This document shows, piece after piece, positions 24,601 to 33,480 of a DNA stretch of 64,000 nucleotides. Source of the DNA: Tolypeutes matacus (taxonomy: Eukaryota > Chordata > Mammalia > Cingulata > Chlamyphoridae); contig JAKSZT010053837.1 in assembly GCA_026826555.1 (NCBI GenBank), forward strand, positions 574,770 through 638,769, in the 5' to 3' direction. Each line of letters opens with the position of its first letter. Positions within the stretch are counted from its first letter, which is position 1. A model generated the notes under the pieces. It was not told the origin of the DNA, ran no database searches, and saw only the letters and a list, made by a program, of their open reading frames with translations. The translations under genes were made by a program, and so were the position numbers.

Positions 24601-26824
24601 TGTTTTTCTTGGATATACTGAAAAACTGAAATTAATAACATAGCTACAACACAAAAATTACTCGTAATGCCTAAATATTGAAATTTAAGTCACAAGAGAA
24701 ACAGTCATGCCTTGTCAAATATCCATTTCATTACTTTAATTAGTAATTTGACATTTAGAAAGTAACAACTCAATGAATTAACCATAGAAATGGAAACATC
24801 AAGTTTCTCAGTATCAGCACCTTAAGTGTAGAATAAATAAAATATCTGAATAAAAACTACGGTGGTTCTACCTGCCCTTTCAGGTTAGTTTATTTTTAAT
24901 AGTTAGCACATCAATTGCAAATAGGTACCAATGTAAAAATCAATCAGTCAACATTTAGCAACACATCTTCTGAGTATGAAAATCTGAACTAAGAAACATG
25001 AAGAGAAAGCACAATTATTAGTGAAGCAGACTACCCACGGGAGAAATATAATTTTGTCTAAGTTATTGGTAATATTCTCTACCTATATCAAGGAAATTAA
25101 GTAAAAGCAGAAGCTTGAAGTGAGAATCATCTGACATTCATGTACAGAATCACTCTTTTTATTAAACTCTTTCTTCATCTATTTAGAAACTCAAGAGAAA
25201 GGCATAATTTCTTTTGAACATCTGTTTCTCAAATAATGTTTAAGATTTACAGTGATCTAAACTCAGATGGTAGAATATTACTAAGTCCTGTATCTGAAAG
25301 AATATTACCATGCCTCGGTACAGAATGAAACAGCGTGTCACAGCTACAAAGCCGAAGGGAAGAGGTAAGTAAAAGGAAAATGACACTGTGATATGCCTGG
25401 GGAAAAATCACTAACCAAGTCCATAGCCATCTGGGACATAATCCCCTGATTCAATCCCCTGATTATAGCCAGGAGAAAATCAATGGTGGTTTACTGCCAT
25501 TACTCAGACCAGAAAGATATATTTCAATTACTCACTCTTTGCCCCCAACACTGTGACTGTCATCAACAGAAGGAAACAGAGGGTCCCCAGAGCCACTGCA
25601 ATGAGATGCCAGGGCACTGAACACTCTGAATAAAAAAGGGAGAAAATAATTATCAGAAAAGAGGCTGACTCACTATCAACCTTAACCTCAGACACCATCT
25701 GACACAGAGTCTTCTCTGAAATTTAAAAAAATATATATTATATCACAGAAATTGACCCAAATTTGTAACCTTGGAATTGCCAGTTTTAAAGTTTCACACT
25801 TCTGGCTGACATATCACCCATCACAGAAATCCAACACACAACAACAGTTGTCTCACATTTCAAACACATCCCTTACACAGATGGTGGTAGTTAATACACA
25901 TTAGTGAGAATCGACTATTAACATGAGTGCACCTTCCTGTGATCACAACCAAGTCTGAAGAGGGAAAAGGTCGCCATTATTCCTGAGACGCTGGTAGCCA
26001 ATAGTGGATATTTGAAGCCCTAACTTGAAGCTGGAAATAGGACTAGAATACATCCTAAAAGGAGTTTCTAGGGATCAACTTTCCCTTATTTCCATTAACT
26101 CTATTTTCCTCTAGAGAGTACAATATTTATCCTCTTGCTTTTGAGGTCCTAAGTATCTGAAAGTTGTATCTGTTTATCACTAAATTAAAACAGTAAAAGT
26201 TACTCTCAAATTAGAGTTTGTAATAATATTTGAAGGTAGAGATATAATATAGAAAAACTAGAAAGTCCCTTTTGATTTGAACATTTTTGCTGCTTCGTTG
26301 TCACTAAGGTTTTGGTAAATATTTCAGACACCTAAAATATCCTTTGTCTGAATAAAAACATTGTTTTTAACACACATGTTCCATTCCGTAAACATTCTCT
26401 AAGACTTTTATTTCTCTAGGAGATGAAGTGTTTTCTTGAGACTCTAGCCTTTCACTTTAATAGGCCTCACACATTCTCTCTGATCGGATTCAAAGGAAAA
26501 CATTCTATTAGCTTCTCAAATTTAAAATAATTTGTTAATTTCTCCATTCTCAAAGTTTTTTAAAAGAAGACTTCGGTTCTACTACTCTATCCCATTATGG
26601 CTTCATTTACCAGCTGAAAAACTGAAGTAAAGACAGGAACATTTTTTTCAAACATCAAAAGTTTGGCAACCCCTTTAGAGACAGGTGAATCTAGATACTT
26701 CGAATATACCTTTGTCATCAATTTTCTCAGGCCTTTGAGTAACATCGGGTCTTAATCTATTCTGTGACTCTGAAGGAGATTGAAGAAACCTCAGGGTTGA
26801 ATAAGTCACTTCTTGATTGCTCAT
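7703..26824 (-). CDS. KLRA: KLRA / Ly49-family killer cell lectin-like receptor, six coding exons, 279 aa, apparently intact
   Basis: This is a type II membrane receptor of NK cells that binds MHC class I or related ligands. Coding exons on the minus strand are 26824-26710, 25625-25536, 24625-24383, 23525-23383, 21260-21157 and 7847-7703 (115+90+243+143+104+145 = 840 nt). Every boundary has AG/GT and all phases close, giving 279 residues and one stop. Layout: cytoplasmic tail with ITIM VTYSTL at 6-11; membrane segment about 45-67 without Lys or Arg; coiled-coil stalk 69-149 with Cys111; lectin-like domain about 153-270 with WIGLS at 210-214, paired cysteines and CICEKR at 265-270. N-glycosylation sequons lie at 85, 95, 178, 227, 228 and 233. 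Ly49 proteins are about 260-290 aa, so the length fits. The ITIM and the absence of a charged membrane residue (which would bind DAP12) predict an inhibitory receptor. The last intron (21156-7848) is 13.3 kb because of L1 insertions. MAGOHB follows upstream, as expected for the NK gene complex. Expression and ligand are unknown. Confidence 0.94.
8060..9450 (+). mobile_element. Old L1 ORF2 3' region, interrupted near 8320-8580
   Basis: Sense L1 landmarks run in order: the segment around CACACATCTGATAAGGGTTTAATATCCAG (8228-8256), ATTAGGGAAATGCAAATCAAAACCACAATG (8668-8697), the CCATCAACCGATGAATGG stretch (9000), and AATGGAATATTATTCAGCC. It is decayed. The insertion at 8320-8580 splits two parts that read on into each other. 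Confidence 0.85.
8321..8576 (+). mobile_element. Short L1 3' tail nested in the older L1
   Basis: A 250-bp sequence with a G-run (8477-8489) and an AT-rich tail interrupts the older L1. The flanks repeat: TTAAAAAGCAGGCAAAA before and TTAAAAAGCAGACAAAA after (one mismatch), consistent with a target-site duplication. The same 3' UTR type (GGGGCATATG, AATCTAAAGCTTCTTTAAAAA) recurs at 32857-32990. Confidence 0.75.
9450..10060. mobile_element. L1-type 3' ends in opposite orientations
   Basis: A plus-strand 3' UTR piece (GTACCACACTAACGCAAGG near 9547, ending in the A/T tract at 9642-9676) is followed by a minus-strand piece near 9835-9985 (TATTACCAACACCTTGCATTG read in reverse). Both resemble the L1 3' UTR repeats elsewhere in the window. 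Confidence 0.65.
10060..12060. other. KLRA last intron, largely unassigned; possible LTR at about 10860-11420
   Basis: No exon recognised. Around 11300 a minus-free AATAAA lies in a C/T-rich context followed by a short downstream segment ending in ACATCA, which resembles the R-U5 end of a retroviral LTR, but no matching TG start or target duplication was fixed. The rest is AT-rich intron sequence. Confidence 0.35.
12061..12653 (+). mobile_element. Old L1 fragment, left half of the L1 insertion target
   Basis: Decayed sense L1 ORF2 text runs to AAATGCAAATTAAAACTACAATGA, where the young full-length L1 is inserted. The continuation is at 18823 (GACGCCTTATGCACACACTAGATTGG). Confidence 0.85.
12914..13316 (+). 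repeat. Two tandem L1 5' UTR monomers of about 205 bp
   Basis: The block starting AGGAAAGGGGAGAGAGAAGG (12914) and ending CTAATTGTTGAGGACTC recurs from 13122 (CAGGAGAGGGGAGAGAGAGC) to 13316, with the same internal order (GACTxxxxTTTTGAC, GTTTGCCxTGGxAGCC, CTCCTTCTCTxCTA). This is a tandem promoter-monomer arrangement like that of rodent L1s, though the sequence is unrelated as far as I can see. Confidence 0.85.
13906..14691 (+). pseudogene. L1 ORF1 with a single internal stop codon
   Basis: ORF1 encodes the RNA-binding chaperone of the L1 particle. The N-terminal half is a coiled coil rich in Lys and Glu ([19 protein letters not shown], then [14 protein letters not shown]). The RRM-like centre ([12 protein letters not shown]) and the C-terminal domain ([28 protein letters not shown]) follow in the same frame. 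One TAA at 14428-14430 (where a serine codon TCA would be expected) cuts it after 174 residues. A second in-frame stretch runs on to the stop at 14691. There is no other lesion in this frame. Confidence 0.85.
14857..18637 (+). pseudogene. L1 ORF2 (endonuclease-reverse transcriptase), frameshifted
   Basis: The protein would nick target DNA and copy L1 RNA. Endonuclease landmarks: [13 protein letters not shown] near 14890, [12 protein letters not shown] (14967-15010), VGDFNTPL (15265-15290). RT landmarks: [17 protein letters not shown] near 16420-16470 and FADDMILY (16924-16947). The C-terminal Cys-rich part ([12 protein letters not shown]) lies near 18245-18280. The reading frame changes repeatedly, for example between 14942 and 15212, and stops such as TAG at 15193-15196 interrupt it. 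Confidence 0.9.
18823..19060 (+). mobile_element. Right half of the old L1 split by the young L1
   Basis: Text continuing from 12653 (GACGCCTTATGCACACACTAGATTGG, AAAATTAAAAAGTC) is late L1 ORF2 of an old subfamily. It fades into unassigned intron sequence. Confidence 0.7.
19270..19760 (+). mobile_element. Old L1 3' fragment in KLRA intron
   Basis: Segments such as GTACAAGAATGTTTCAAGCA and CCAATGGACTACTATACAAC are the decayed L1 ORF2 C-terminal end, sense orientation. Confidence 0.65.
20090..20330 (+). repeat. MIR SINE (ancient)
   Basis: The core runs GTGATCTTTGGCAAGGTC, then TCTTAGTTTCCTCCTCTGTAAAACGGG and the 3' part near 20300 (GGTGCTTAATAAATG). These are hallmarks of MIR elements shared by all mammals. 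Confidence 0.85.
21157..21260 (-). CDS. KLRA: KLRA lectin-like domain exon 2
   Basis: Acceptor TTTACTTTATAG and a perfect donor GTAAGT bound 104 nt. The peptide [20 protein letters not shown] followed by KWKWVD is the CTLD core: YWIGLS is diagnostic. It begins on a codon boundary and ends in phase 2, matching both neighbours. A longer open frame over this place (21029-21370) is only read-through into the introns. Confidence 0.95.
22065..22560 (-). mobile_element. L1-type 3' UTR, reverse orientation
   Basis: Read in reverse it gives the L1 3' UTR pattern: accacaccAATGCCAGGTGTTGG, then TATGGGAATCCTGTATTTTG and TAAACTCACAGCTTCTCTAATAAAAT. It includes the older tail at 22250-22540. Confidence 0.7.
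22825..22925 (-). repeat. MIR fragment
   Basis: AAATGGGGAAACCCGAGTGG, AAGTAATTTAGCCAAGGTCAC and the tract ending AGAGCTGGATTTGG are MIR in reverse orientation. Confidence 0.75.
23383..23525 (-). CDS. KLRA: KLRA lectin-like domain exon 1
   Basis: Acceptor ATATGTTGTAG and donor CTG|GTATTA (a weak donor) bound 143 nt. The peptide contains [19 protein letters not shown] and [14 protein letters not shown] followed by KDEL, which matches the first CTLD exon of Ly49 receptors in cysteine positions and length. The exon ends on a codon boundary. Confidence 0.92.
23904..24084 (-). mobile_element. Long DAS SINE, young, in KLRA intron
   Basis: In reverse orientation: a head AAGCGGCTGTGGCTCAATCA, a B box GGTTCGGTTCCCGGGGCCTC, the extension with the GGCGTGGTTAGCTGACCC part and a tail of ATAAATAAAATCTT. 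It lies between KLRA stalk exon 24383 and lectin exon 23525. The direct repeat ACATATTTAGTT lies near 23882 and at 24085. It is nearly identical to the copies at 37675 and 63447. Confidence 0.92.
24383..24625 (-). CDS. KLRA: KLRA stalk exon
   Basis: Acceptor TTATTAATTTCAG and donor ACAG|GTATGA bound 243 nt. The peptide begins [13 protein letters not shown] and shows leucine/isoleucine heptads, consistent with the helical stalk that dimerises Ly49 molecules. Cys111 is a candidate inter-chain disulfide residue. Sequons NLS (85) and NES (95) lie here. Confidence 0.94.
25536..25625 (-). CDS. KLRA: KLRA transmembrane exon
   Basis: Acceptor TTTTTTATTCAG and donor AAAGA|GTGAGT delimit 90 nt in the phase left by the previous exon. 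The peptide [20 protein letters not shown] is a single hydrophobic span with no basic residue. This is the classic signal-anchor of Ly49-type receptors; PWHLIAV at its head is typical of the family. Confidence 0.94.
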
Positions 26825-26826
26825 CT
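26710..26826 (-). CDS. KLRA: KLRA first coding exon: start codon, cytoplasmic tail, ITIM
   Basis: The exon opens two bases before the ATG (26824-26822) behind a pyrimidine-rich acceptor TTCTTTCTCCAG, so a non-coding exon is expected upstream. It codes 38 residues plus one base: [16 protein letters not shown] at the start carries the ITIM with Tyr8. The donor is AAAG|GTATAT. The upstream AG before ATG leaves no alternative in-frame start. Confidence 0.93.
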
Positions 26827-26941
26827 CTGGAGAAAGAAGAGAAAATATTTTGCATTAAACCCTTGCAATAGGATGATTCCTGAGTAAGGAAAAATTAAAA
26901 TGTCAACCCATAGGAACATACCATGATTTGATGCTGAGAGG

Positions 26942-26942
<1 letters not shown>

Positions 26943-26970
<28 letters not shown>
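26943..26970. repeat. (GT)n microsatellite
   Basis: Fourteen uninterrupted TG dinucleotides upstream of the first KLRA coding exon. Confidence 0.95.
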
Positions 26971-26972
<2 letters not shown>

Positions 26973-27759
26973 CTCCTTCAGGTACCTAAAGCATATAGAC
27001 TGAGCTTGATTTATATAAGAAATGGAAAACCTTTCAACATTTTTGTTAAAATCATTTATGCTTATAGTGCTCACTGCCATCATTATTAGGAAGCGTGAAA
27101 AGAAAATCTACTAATAAATTATTACCCTATTCACCCAATTTTGTTGAAAATGTATAACATACATGCACATATGTTAGGCAGAACTGGTACCATCTCAAAT
27201 CACTGAAACATTTTTAAAACTACCAATTCAAAATACAAAAACAAATTCTACATTCTGAAATAATATGTCTCTTGGCTTAAAAAAAAAACACATTAGAGAG
27301 TGCTTTTTCTCTTTAATATACATGTTCTAACCTACATTTAGATATAAACTAAGTTATTGCATTATTTTCAACCGTTACATGACTCTACTAGTATTTCTCA
27401 GTGTGTATCCTACACACCATCTACAAAGGAATTATTTGAGGGAATTGGTTAATGTTTCAGAGTCCAATGCCCCATGCAAGATGTGCTAAATAAGAATCTC
27501 TTTGCTTAGAGTCCAAATACCTGTATTTTTAATCCCAAATGACTGTTTGTACATTAAAATTTTAGAAATCATCTTCTAGTATACAATGTTGCCAGAGAAG
27601 CTTATGTGAAAATAAAATTTGTCAATAGACAGTTGTCAGTTAATATCCATATAAGATTTAATCTATTAATGGATATCAATATAAAAAGAAATTATTATTT
27701 TTTAGATTTTGTTGTTATATTATTATTGGTGAGTTACATGAGAAGAGTTGAGTTTTTAA

Positions 27760-28060
27760 AATCAATTTTATTGCTACATATTCATAAAGCATACAATCCA
27801 TCTAAAGTATACAATCAATGATATTTAGTATAATCAGAGCTGTGTATTCATCACTTCAGTCAATATTAGTGTTTTCATTACTCCAATAATAATAATAAAA
27901 GCAACACAAAAAACTCTATCCCTTAATAATCACCTCCCAATCTCTCTATCCTTCCCCTGCCATACATAGCTGCTATTCTGTTTCTGTCTCTCTAATTTAT
28001 TTGTATTTATATTTTGTAATGGAGTCAAACAATATATAGTAACTTTTGTCTAGTTTATTT
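27760..28060 (-). repeat. L1-type 3' end repeat, copy 2 of 3
   Basis: The reverse complement of the repeat at 5820-6000, including ATTGATTGTATACTTTAGATGG and the AATAATAATAATAAAAG tract. Confidence 0.65.
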
Positions 28061-28446
28061 CACTTAGTATATTTCCTTTCTTTTTTATCCTGAATGGAAG
28101 ATTTTAATATATTACTAAACACTACTGTCCATAGTTTGCTATGGTTGTATTTTTGCCTGATATTAACATCCTATAACATTAGAAGGAAATCATTAAATTA
28201 TTAGTAAATATTTAATATTCACTTGGCTTCTAACATTAATCAGTGTTAAAAGATGATACCCAAGAAACAGGAAATATGGAAAACAAATCACACATGTAAC
28301 TATATTTATCTCTAATTTTTTTTAATTCACAAAAAATTTCTAAACTTATACATTCATATTTTTCCAAATTTCCAAAGAAAAAGGAGTCTTTTACAGAAAT
28401 CTTCAAGATAGATAACATGTAAATCATTGAAATAAACACTAGTTAA

Positions 28447-28542
28447 GGGGGTGGATGTGGCTCAAATGGTTGGGTGTCTGTCTCCCATATGAGGGACCTG
28501 GGTTTGATCCCCAGGACCTCCCGGTAAAATTTTTTAAAAAGT
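28447..28542 (+). mobile_element. DAS SINE
   Basis: Head GGGGGTGGATGTGGCTCAAA, B box GGTTTGATCCCC, CCTCCCGGTAAAA ending and A-rich tail. Confidence 0.9.
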
Positions 28543-28562
28543 AGTTAACCTCCCAAACTCCT

Positions 28563-28993
28563 AGTAGTGTGTTGAATTGTGCTGCCCAAACAGATATGTT
28601 CAAATCCTAACCCCAGATAACTGTGACTGTGACCTTAGAAAATAGGGTCTTTGCAGATGTAATTAAGTTAAGGATCTTGAGAGAGGAGATCATCTTGGAT
28701 TTAGGGCGGGCGATTTGAAACACAAAGAACACAGAGGAGAAGGCCATGTTAAGATAGAGGCAGAGGCTGGAACTGAAGCTACAAGCCAAGAAAGAACAAG
28801 GGAAGTCAGCAGCCACCACAAGCTGGAGAAAGGCATGGGATGGATTCTACCTCAGAGCCTCAGAAGGCACCAAACCCTGCCAACTTCTTGACTTCAGTCA
28901 TCTGGCTTCCAGAACAATGAGAGAATACATTTCTGCTGTTCTAAGCCACCACGTTTGTCATAATTTGTTAGAGCAGCCCTAGAAAACAAATAT
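28563..28993 (+). mobile_element. MaLR solo LTR (MLT1/MST type)
   Basis: The start TGTTGAATTGTGCTGCCC, the middle GGGTCTTTGCAGATGTAATTAAG, the GAAGGCCATGTTAAG part and the 3' end TTCTGCTGTTCTAAGCCACC with TTTGTTAGAGCAGCCCTAG follow the mammalian apparent LTR retrotransposon consensus. This is an endogenous LTR without coding content. Confidence 0.88.
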
Positions 28994-28999
28994 ACCCCT

Positions 29000-30526
29000 C
29001 TTCTTTATTTCGATAACATGAAGCAAAAATCAGAACATATTGAGGAAGAGAAAATAACTTTCTATGAATGCTGAACAGCAAACATTTTTCACATCCTTCA
29101 GAGTTAATGCAGCTCTCAAGCAATCAATAGAGAATGAAAATCCCATACTCTTGTCATCATTTGTTAAAGAAAAAAAAAGGCCAGAATCCTGTTTTTCCTA
29201 GAATACTTCCTAATACATAAGACTAATCAGGTACAAAGATCTGAGGGTATAACAGCAGACGTTACCTGTATATAAGGCATGCAATGATGCAGGTGGAAAA
29301 AGCTGACCCAAAATGAGGTGGGAAAAGCTGGCCTTTCCAGTACTGGTTCCTTTGGGTGGATGGAGGGGTTGTAAGACTAAAGGAGGAAATGAATCGTCTC
29401 TGAATAATACTCCAACTCAAAATGTTCTGCCCCTCCCCTTGACCAAAGTGATAAGAGGAAATTGTATGACAAAAGTTGATGTTGATGGGAAAGGAAAGAT
29501 GGTCATGAACTATAATTCCTCCATTTCAACCAATCAACCCACCACATAGCAATCTTTATAATACATCATTCAAAATCCATTTTTGAGGACTGAGAAGATA
29601 AAGGAACACAGCTTTGGAGAAAACAAGAACTAAAATCTTTAACAAAAAAGTAACTTTAAAGTTTCTTTACATTAACTTTAAAGAAATTCCTAAAAACAGA
29701 TGATTAAAATGCATATATATAAATATATATATATACACATACATATATCATGACTAAATTCAACTTTTATTTTAAATAATAGCCTGTTAAAAACTTTCAT
29801 TTATATGCTATTTGAAGATTGCTCATTTTTTATTTATGATTTTAAAACACCCATAATTTTACTATATAGCATATATTATATTCCATATTATTTTCAATAT
29901 ATTATTCCAGTCTTTCTGAACATTATGTATACTATTAAAGTTAGTTTCATTACATATCTAAAGTTTTTAACCTATTTTTCCTAATAATAAGCATTTTTCT
30001 CACTTAAAAAATATTTTTCTTAATCATGCACTTAAAATCCACATATAGTTATTACTCCACATGGATATACCATAATTTATTTAGGCAATACCCTACTGTT
30101 GGACATTTAGGTTGTTTCTAAATATTTCACCTGTACTTTTGAATATTTTATGAGGAAAATTTTCTAGAAATTTAATTACGGGGTCAAAGGGAATACCCGT
30201 TTAAAGAACTTTGATACTTATCACAAGCCTTCCAGAAAAGTTATTCCTATTTGTACTCCACCAATTGAGTGTGAAAGTGTTCACATTTATATTTTAAGAT
30301 GAGATACTCTGCAAATATTCTTGCCGCCCTGATTTTGTGATAATCAGGGTAGGCTAAGCATTCGCTATATTAGAAACCATGCATGTGTCCCCAGACCTAG
30401 TTTTTCTCCCTCGGTCTGGTTTTTAGAATGCTGGTGATAAACTAAGCCTGATTTATTATATGACTATCCTGTATGGGAAAAGACTGTAATTTTGGGTATC
30501 TTTGGTCAACCTTAAGAGACATAGCA
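29000..30526. other. Unassigned AT-rich stretch upstream of KLRA
   Basis: No exon or gene recognised. The sequence at 29700-30000 is very AT-rich, with short TATA repeats. L1-like 3' text appears around 30060-30180. Frames at 29313-29549 have no known motif. Confidence 0.4.
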
Positions 30527-31230
30527 GGGGGACGGATGTGGCTCAGGTGGTTGGGTGTCCGTCTCCAATATGGAGGGACCTGGGTTTGACCCCTGGGACC
30601 TCCTGGTAAAAATTAAAAAAAGAAAAGTATAGAAGGCATTTGGGCCACCAGGCCTTGTGCGCCGGTGCACTGCCAGGCCCCGCGAGCCACGCAGCAAGAT
30701 GACGATGTAACAGGAGAGTGACACAAGGGAGAGCCAAGACGAGATGCACTGAAAAACCAGGAACTAAGGTGGCACAGGCAGTAGGACGCCTTTCTCCCAC
30801 ATCAGAGATTCCAAGGATGGAATTCCAGTGAAGACAGGAGAAGGATGAGAAGAGAGGGCAGGAAATGGAACAGAGAGTTGCCCATGAATGGACACAGAAA
30901 CAGCAAAAATGGGGGGGGGGGGGGCGGGGAAGGGATAAAAGTATAAGTAAATAAATAAATAAATAAATCCTTAAAAAAATATATAGGGGAGGAAGATACA
31001 GACTATAGTTAGTAGTAATACTTTGACGATGCTCTTTCATGATTTGTTAACAAATGTTTCACAACAATGCAGGGTGTTTGTGGGGGCCGGCGGCGGATTT
31101 GTGGGAGCCCTGTATGACGTTATGCATGTTTGCTTTGTAAGATCACGATATTTACTAGACACTTATAGTTTATGTATGTTCATGTATGAATAATATACCT
31201 CAATAAATTGTTTTAAAAAAATAAAAGAAA
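30527..31230 (+). mobile_element. Composite DAS element followed by L1-type 3' tail, unit 1 of a local duplication
   Basis: A DAS head (30530-30605) is followed by a second DAS-like segment with CAGGCC repeats, CAAGATGACGATGTAACAGG, a B-box-like tract near 30815 and a G-run at 30912-30924. An L1-type tail follows (31000-31215: TATAGTTAGTAGTAATACTTTG, GTTTCACAACAATGCA, CCCTGTATGACGTTATG). Everything from about 30620 onward recurs at 31236-31960. Confidence 0.8.
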
Positions 31231-31965
31231 AATATAGAAGGCGCGTGAGCCACCAGGCCCCGTGTGTGGGTGTGCCATAAGGCCCCGCAAGTAGGTGAGT
31301 GAGCCCCACAGGCCCCACGCGTGGGTGTGCTGCCAGGCCCCATGCGCAGCTGAGCCACCAGGCCCCACGAGCGGGTGCACCGCCAGGTCCCATGTGTGGG
31401 TGAGCCGCCAGGCCCTGTGCATGGGTGCACTGTCAGGCCCCACGAGCCACACAGCAAAATGATGATGTAACAGGAGAGTGACACAAGGGAGAGCCAAGAC
31501 AAGACACACCAAAAAGACAGGAACTAAGGTGGCACAGGCTGTAGATGCCTCTCTCCCACAGCGGAGGTTCCAAGGATCAAATCCCAGTGAAGACAGGAGG
31601 AGAAGGATGAGAAGAGAGGGCAGGAAACGGACACAGACAGTTGCCCAGCAAATGGACACAAAAACAGCAAAAATGGGGAGGGAGGGTTAAAAACGGATAG
31701 AAGTAAATAAATAAATCCTTTTAAAAAATGTATAGGGGTGTAAGATACAGACTATAGTTAGTAGTAATACTTTAACGATGCTCTTTCATAATTTGTTAAC
31801 AAATGTTTCACAACAATGCAAAGTATTTGTGGTGGGGTGATGTGTGGGAGCCCTGTATGATGTTATGTATGTTTGTTTTGTAAGTTCACAATGTTTACTA
31901 ACACTTGTAGTTTATGTATGTTCATGTATGAATGATATACTTCAATAGTTTAAAAAAGAAAAGAT
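31231..31965 (+). repeat. Second unit of the duplication with expanded GC-rich minisatellite
   Basis: The unit repeats 30620-31223 in the same order. At 31241-31452 it carries about eight imperfect copies of a 27-bp repeat with core CAGGCCCC and GTGxxTGCCG-type spacers, where unit 1 has only two. The remainder (31455-31720) matches DAS, then the L1-type tail runs to 31950. Confidence 0.85.
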
Positions 31966-32855
31966 GCTCATAAATTAGCCTTTCCTTGAGTCTTGAGTGA
32001 ATCAGCCTCATCCAAGAATCTAAGTTCAAAGATCTGCCTCTACAACTTTAAAGCTAGACCTCACATTTCCATACATGTTGAAAACGAAAAAGAAATTCAT
32101 TTCTATACCTGTTACCATGAGCCATACTCTGCCAGCATACACCCAAATCTCTCACCGAAGTTTGCTTTCATTTGACTCTTGCCTTTCCAATCTTCTGAAG
32201 TACAATTCTAAGATATCAACTTAAATTGCCCTTAGAATACAAGTGTGAGTGACTAATGAGGAGTGTGTGGATGGAGAGTGAGACAGGAAACAGAAGGAAA
32301 ATTGTTGATTGTGCAGAGATAAACCCCACCCCTATTTCACTGGGCTCTGGCCAAATTCTTTGCTTATTCTCTTCTTCCCTTACCAACCTCTAGTCCACTA
32401 CTAAACCATCATCCTTCAGAAAGCCTTCCCATTCTGCAGTGTGCCCATGCCTTCCACTTCTCCTCCAAACTACTTTACAAACCCAGTCTGCTGCATATTA
32501 TGACTACAGCACCCAGTGTAGGTTAGGCTGACTGGTTTAGCCCTTCACTGGCCTACTTCTGTCCAATGATACAATCTCTGAATCACTACACAGGTCTTCC
32601 ACTTATCATCATGTGCAGAGACTAATTTAACTCAATAATGTAACCAAAGGTACATAGGTGGAATGTGGACACTTCAGAAATACTTTTTGCTGGGTATTTC
32701 CTTTTCTATTTCCACTAATCCTAGATTTGGCTTTGTCATTCACAAACCAGAGAAAGAAGGTCCCTAGCCCTCTAGTCCAATGCCAGAGACAAATAAAGGA
32801 AATTCTCCTGAGAGGAGATTGGGGGCAGGGATGGCGAGAATGGCAGTGATTGTCA
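31966..32855. other. Unassigned stretch
   Basis: No gene recognised. A C/T-rich portion near 32340-32480 recalls reversed L2, but I cannot align it with confidence. Confidence 0.3.
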
Positions 32856-32856
32856 A

Positions 32857-32990
32857 AAGATGTTGTTAATGGGGGAAGTGGGGGAGGTGGAGGGGGGGGC
32901 ATATGGGAATCCCCCTATATTTTCAATGTATCATTTATGGAATCTAAAGCTTCTTTAAAAATAAAATAAAATAATCTTTAAAGAAATTAA
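32857..32990 (+). mobile_element. L1-type 3' tail
   Basis: TGTTGTTAATGGGGGAAGTG, GGGGGGGGCATATGG and AATCTAAAGCTTCTTTAAAAATAAA match the nested tail at 8480-8560. Confidence 0.75.
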
Positions 32991-33039
32991 AAAAAAAAAA
33001 ACAAGGTGGCAGAGAGAGAGAGAAGCTACCATTTTTTGA

Positions 33040-33140
33040 ACACCATCTATATCTATAACCATATTGAAACCTCCCAACCCTGACAGGTATTTATTATTGC
33101 TCCCATTTTACAAGGGAAGAAACTGATGTTCAAAGAGGTG
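33040..33140 (-). repeat. MIR fragment
   Basis: CCCATTTTACAAGGGAAGAAACTGATGTTCAAAGAGG is reversed MIR text. Confidence 0.7.
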
Positions 33141-33269
33141 ACTAGCCTTCTAACACATTATTGCTAATTTTTTATCTATCTTTAAAATCAGGCCTGACTG
33201 AATCCCCAGAGCATAGAATATGGACTTAGAAAGGCCTGGATTTTCAACAAAGCTCTTACCAAAGCGTGA

Positions 33270-33480
33270 ATTCTGCAACAAGGCAGACTGGGCTTGAAAG
33301 AGCAGCCCTAGCTCCTATGTGTGACTTTGGGCAAGTTACTTCACTTTTCTCTAAGCTTGGAATTGACCACAGTAAAATGGTGGTAATACTATTTGCCTTC
33401 CAGGGCTGTTGTGAGGACTGAATGAGATAAGGTATATAAAGTGCCTAGCCAGAACCTAGCATATATATAAGTAGGCTCTA
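33270..33480 (+). repeat. MIR SINE
   Basis: GTGACTTTGGGCAAGTTACTTCACTTTTCT, GTTGTGAGGACTGAATGAGATAA and TAAAGTGCCTAGCCAG are conserved MIR segments. Confidence 0.88.

Noticed and set aside
31241..31452. Repeats considered as a CRISPR array
   Set aside because: The units are contiguous without unique spacers, and the sequence is mammalian.
30543..31659. Several long minus-strand frames of 100-165 codons
   Set aside because: They run through GC-rich DAS and minisatellite DNA, where stops are rare, and have no motif of a protein family.
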